Below the pieces are notes generated by a model. That model searched no databases. It was not told where the DNA came from and saw nothing but the letters and a program-made list of their open reading frames with translations. A DNA stretch of 8,777 bases from Candidatus Altimarinota bacterium (GTDB lineage: Bacteria > Patescibacteriota > Gracilibacteria > RBG-16-42-10): NCBI GenBank assembly GCA_017984655.1, contig JAGNZB010000050.1, forward strand, positions 1-8,777, in the 5' to 3' direction. Every line of letters starts with the position of its first letter. Positions within the stretch are counted from its first letter, which is position 1. The translations under genes and the position numbers were made by a program. This document shows positions 7,113 through 8,777 of this stretch, one piece after another.

Positions 7113-7232
7113 GTCTTCGTCTCAGGCTTAGTCTTCCACGAGATCGTTCAAAAGTACTCTATCTGATAAAGACAGTGTTATAGAAAGACTGAGACTGAGG
7201 ATAAGACTCGTTCGCCTATGGCGATCTCGTGG
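7113..7232 (+). ncRNA. Candidate structured RNA: two interleaved long stems
   Basis: Segment 7113-7135 is complementary to 7185-7207: of 23 positions, 18 are Watson-Crick, 2 are G-U and 3 mismatch. Its core is CTCAGGCTTAGTCTT against AAGACTGAGACTGAG. Directly adjoining it, CCACGAGATCG (7136-7146) is perfectly complementary to CGATCTCGTGG (7222-7232), 11 bp, extendable by two G-U pairs. The order is A-B-A'-B', so both stems together would form a pseudoknot; alternatively they form one at a time. A small hairpin can sit in the connecting loop (CTAT 7159-7162 with ATAG 7180-7183, and CTG with CAG inside). No spacer separates A from B, which makes a full simultaneous pseudoknot sterically doubtful. 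The strand is inferred from the flanking genes; the class of RNA is unknown. Confidence 0.4.
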
Positions 7233-7344
7233 TGACATCCAACTCAAAGGTTACACACTCTTCAATTTTAGGCTTCTATTAGTCACCAATGTCTATCACA
7301 TAGTTCGAGACGGTCGACGTGTGCTTATAAAAGAGATCGCTATA
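7217..7344 (+). promoter_or_regulatory. Competing pairing that would break stem B
   Basis: Bases 7217-7228 pair with 7333-7344 over 12 consecutive positions (one G-U; core GCGATCTC with GAGATCGC). They share 7222-7228 with the 11-bp stem to 7136-7146, so the two pairings exclude each other. Mutually exclusive stems are the hallmark of attenuators and riboswitch expression platforms, but no terminator-type T-run follows either stem, so the switch idea is an inference. Confidence 0.3.
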
Positions 7345-7355
7345 AAGGAGATAAG
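7326..7355 (+). repeat. Tandem 15-base repeat, two copies
   Basis: TATAAAAGAGATCGC (7326-7340) is followed directly by TATAAAGGAGATAAG (7341-7355); 11 of 15 positions match, and 11 of the first 12. Each copy starts with a -10-like TATAAA. The first copy supplies the competing-pairing strand and the second starts the long hairpin. Confidence 0.5.
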
Positions 7356-7421
7356 GCCCTCTATCGCTGCTTCTTTAGTGCCCTGTACTTATTACAGTTA
7401 AGGTAGAGGTTGAACCTTATC
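7350..7421 (+). ncRNA. Long irregular hairpin, possible leader or RNA element
   Basis: Four nested helices stack in order: GATAAGG (7350-7356) with CCTTATC (7415-7421); CCTCTA (7358-7363) with TAGAGG (7404-7409); 7373-7378 with 7398-7403 (six pairs, two of them G-U); and CTGTA (7383-7387) with TACAG (7393-7397) closing a five-base CTTAT loop. The outer two helices are perfect and separated only by a small asymmetric internal loop. Nested pairing of this depth supports folding as RNA. It has no trailing T-run, so it is not a simple terminator. If transcribed from near 7326, it would lie in the 5' leader of the membrane protein gene at 7528. Confidence 0.45.
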
Positions 7422-7527
7422 ATTTGTGTATGTTTCCTTTATCAAGATTAGAGTAAAGTGGGGGCAATTAATAGACTCTTTGTGCTAAGAAAAGGAGATG
7501 GGGGCTATCAAAAATTAATTGTTTAAG

Positions 7528-8130
7528 ATGAAAAAACGTTTGTTAGGTATCCTCCTTATTGTGTCGCCCCTACTTGTTGCCCTGATTCCTTTTTACTCTC
7601 AAGGTATTGCTTGTGTTCAAAACAACATGATCGAATGTCTGAATCGAAATCAAGGAGTTTTATCTGTAGTTCTGTTTTTCGTTGGCACCGCTGTTGTCTG
7701 GGGGTGGGGACTTGCAGACTTCTTGAAACAATTTAGAAGGAAGCCTACTGTATTTATTAGTGTAGGTACATGTAGTGCGCCATGGAATGAGAAAGTCCCT
7801 AATTCGATACAGTTCTTTGCGGAAAGTATTTCAGATACCCCGATCAGTATTAGCTTGGTGAAAATTAGGTATAAAGATACTAATCGTTGTTTTAATTTCA
7901 ATTCGCCCCCATTTCCTATTGTTTTGAAGCCTTATTCTACTTCGACTGTCACAATGCAAGACCATTATGTTGCAGAGGAGCAGTTGCCTGAGCCAATAGT
8001 AGTTGAATTGGAATTTAGTTTTATTGATCAAGATATACACAAAGCATTCTTTGAAATTGCTTCTCCTTGTGATGTTCAACATAAGAATGTGAAGTGGCGT
8101 ATAGTTGGTTCTAAGGTGATACGAATTTAG
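7528..8130 (+). CDS. Membrane protein with two N-terminal transmembrane segments, unknown function
   Basis: A 200-residue protein that I do not recognise. Residues 5-23 and 44-63 are hydrophobic membrane spans. The basic N-terminus (MKKR) and the basic patch after the second span (K67-K72, 'KQFRRK') predict both ends in the cytoplasm and a 20-residue outer loop carrying C29 and C37, which could form a disulfide. The remaining 130 residues look like a beta-rich soluble domain ('PTVFISVGTCS', 'ISISLVKIRYKD', 'IVVELEFSFID'), probably a beta-sandwich. ATG 7528 is chosen over an in-frame TTG at 7519 because it starts the MKKR signal-anchor pattern. The GGAG at 7494-7497 is about 30 bases away and too distant for ribosome binding. 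A PIN-like gene follows after 39 bases, so co-transcription is likely. A real gene by its membrane pattern; function unknown. Confidence 0.7.
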   Translation: MKKRLLGILLIVSPLLVALIPFYSQGIACVQNNMIECLNRNQGVLSVVLFFVGTAVVWGWGLADFLKQFRRKPTVFISVGTCSAPWNEKVPNSIQFFAESISDTPISISLVKIRYKDTNRCFNFNSPPFPIVLKPYSTSTVTMQDHYVAEEQLPEPIVVELEFSFIDQDIHKAFFEIASPCDVQHKNVKWRIVGSKVIRI

Positions 8131-8169
8131 TCATAGGCGTGTCTTCATGATTTTTTAACTCTCGTTCCT

Positions 8170-8777
8170 ATGAGTATTAATTTTAGACCAAAGGTTTTAT
8201 CTGCTGGCAGGAAGGTGATATTTTTAGATACAAATATTATTAGCGAAATAAACAAGGTGAAGTTGGGGCACAGTCAAGATCCTAGGTATATTGAGATTCA
8301 TGATGTTCTTGTAGAGAAACTTGCTGCTGGTAAGATTTGTCTAGTCGACGCAATGCAAGCTGATGAATTAGCTGTTGATACTAGATATGATCATGTGGCT
8401 TTATTCAAATCATGGGGGAAGGGCGTGGTTGTAATGCAAGTGAATATACTTGAACAGTTGCACATACTTGCAGCAATGCGATCATATCTTCTTGGAGAGA
8501 ATGATGTTTTATTACCTTTTGTAACTAAAGATATTGATTTCATTTTTGATCGCCTATACTCAAACTCTGTGCGCGATAACTCACCTAAGAATAGGGGGGA
8601 CCTTAGAGATAGACTTTTACAGTTACGTGACAGGAAAACTATGTTGCAGGGGCAGTGGCGTTTAGAGATTCTTAGTGTGCCAAATCTGATACTTCCTCGA
8701 CTTGAGAGTTTGCTGTCTAGAGATGGTATGAATACAGTTGCTGCTGGAGTTCTTATGAAACGATTAGGCTATCCATA
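8170..8777 (+). CDS. PIN-like domain protein, truncated by the window end
   Basis: An open frame of 202 codons from ATG 8170 to the window edge with no stop, so the C-terminus is missing. 'KVIFLDTNIISEI' (residues 15-27) is the first strand of a PIN-like nuclease with D20-T-N22. Matching acidic positions follow: D65/E66 in 'MQADELAVDT', and D121/D123 in 'FVTKDIDFI'. This D...E...D arrangement binds metal in PIN ribonucleases, including many toxins and RNA-processing enzymes. It is larger than a minimal VapC toxin (about 130 residues) and no small antitoxin gene precedes it, so a simple toxin-antitoxin pair is not supported. By hand count 9 of 16 arginine codons are AGA/AGG, unlike the upstream genes. 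No Shine-Dalgarno motif is seen. The family call is by motif and moderately sure. Confidence 0.65.
   Translation, partial: MSINFRPKVLSAGRKVIFLDTNIISEINKVKLGHSQDPRYIEIHDVLVEKLAAGKICLVDAMQADELAVDTRYDHVALFKSWGKGVVVMQVNILEQLHILAAMRSYLLGENDVLLPFVTKDIDFIFDRLYSNSVRDNSPKNRGDLRDRLLQLRDRKTMLQGQWRLEILSVPNLILPRLESLLSRDGMNTVAAGVLMKRLGYP

Larger units (their letters stand above)
7087..7527. other. 441-base gene-free region rich in complementary segments
   Basis: No protein gene is convincing on either strand; stops are frequent in all frames. It begins with a pyrimidine-rich tract (7087-7123) and continues with several long complementary pairs, listed separately. Further pairs are TGGTGAC (7230-7236) with GTCACCA (7282-7288) and AGAGT (7450-7454) with ACTCT (7474-7478). 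GGGGGCAAT (7460-7468) recurs as GGGGGCTAT (7500-7508), 40 bases on. I see no tRNA-like ends, tmRNA, RNase P or SRP RNA signature. A structured RNA or an untranslated leader for the gene at 7528 are the main options. Confidence 0.6.

Noticed and set aside
7519..7527. TTG at 7519 as start of the membrane protein
   Set aside because: ATG 7528 gives a typical basic MKKR start before the first membrane span.
7087..7527. tmRNA, RNase P RNA or SRP RNA in the structured gap
   Set aside because: No CCA-ended tRNA-like domain, no RNase P conserved core, and no SRP loop sequence were found on either strand.
8131..8156. Terminator between the membrane-protein and PIN-like genes (T-run 8151-8156)
   Set aside because: Only a 4-bp TCAT/ATGA stem with a 12-base loop precedes the T-run; too weak to call.
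8170..8777. VapBC-type toxin-antitoxin module
   Set aside because: The frame is much longer than a VapC toxin, and no small antitoxin-like gene lies just upstream; the preceding gene is a membrane protein.

Overview
The window reads as an ordinary bacterial chromosome segment using the standard genetic code: UGA is a true stop in the HD-domain gene, and no internal stops break the other genes. Three things hint at an uncultivated lineage of the Candidate Phyla Radiation type: a TrmB-type regulator, small proteins with divergent sequences, and start codons that lack a Shine-Dalgarno motif. That placement is an inference with low confidence. The lipoprotein with a clear lipobox favours Bacteria over Archaea.

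Layout. Positions 26-1827 hold a tight three-gene, same-strand cluster: a lipoprotein, a CYTH-domain phosphohydrolase or cyclase-like enzyme, and a TrmB-family regulator, with gaps of 11 and 6 bases. After a weak terminator-like site comes an HD-domain nucleotide phosphohydrolase (2019-2609). It converges on a complete diaminopimelate decarboxylase gene on the minus strand (2618-3856). Divergent from lysA is a DHFR-fold reductase of the RibD C-terminal type (4003-4515). Next is a large 583-residue protein of unknown family with an HExxH zinc-protease motif (4669-6420), then an adenylate-kinase-like P-loop protein of the FlaR/topology-modulation type (6565-7086).

Positions 7087-7527 hold no gene but an unusual density of complementary segments: two interleaved long stems, a competing alternative pairing, a tandem 15-base repeat, and a long irregular hairpin. 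This looks like a structured RNA or a regulatory leader. It lies upstream of a two-membrane-segment protein with a soluble C-terminal domain (7528-8130) and a PIN-like nuclease gene (from 8170) that runs off the window.

How they may work together. The first cluster and the middle genes look like housekeeping and nucleotide, lysine or cell-wall functions. From about 6421 onward, arginine codon use shifts toward AGA/AGG, spacing is looser and recognisable functions fade, so this end looks more accessory. The strongest candidates for something undescribed are the HExxH protein and the structured region with its downstream membrane-protein and PIN-like pair.
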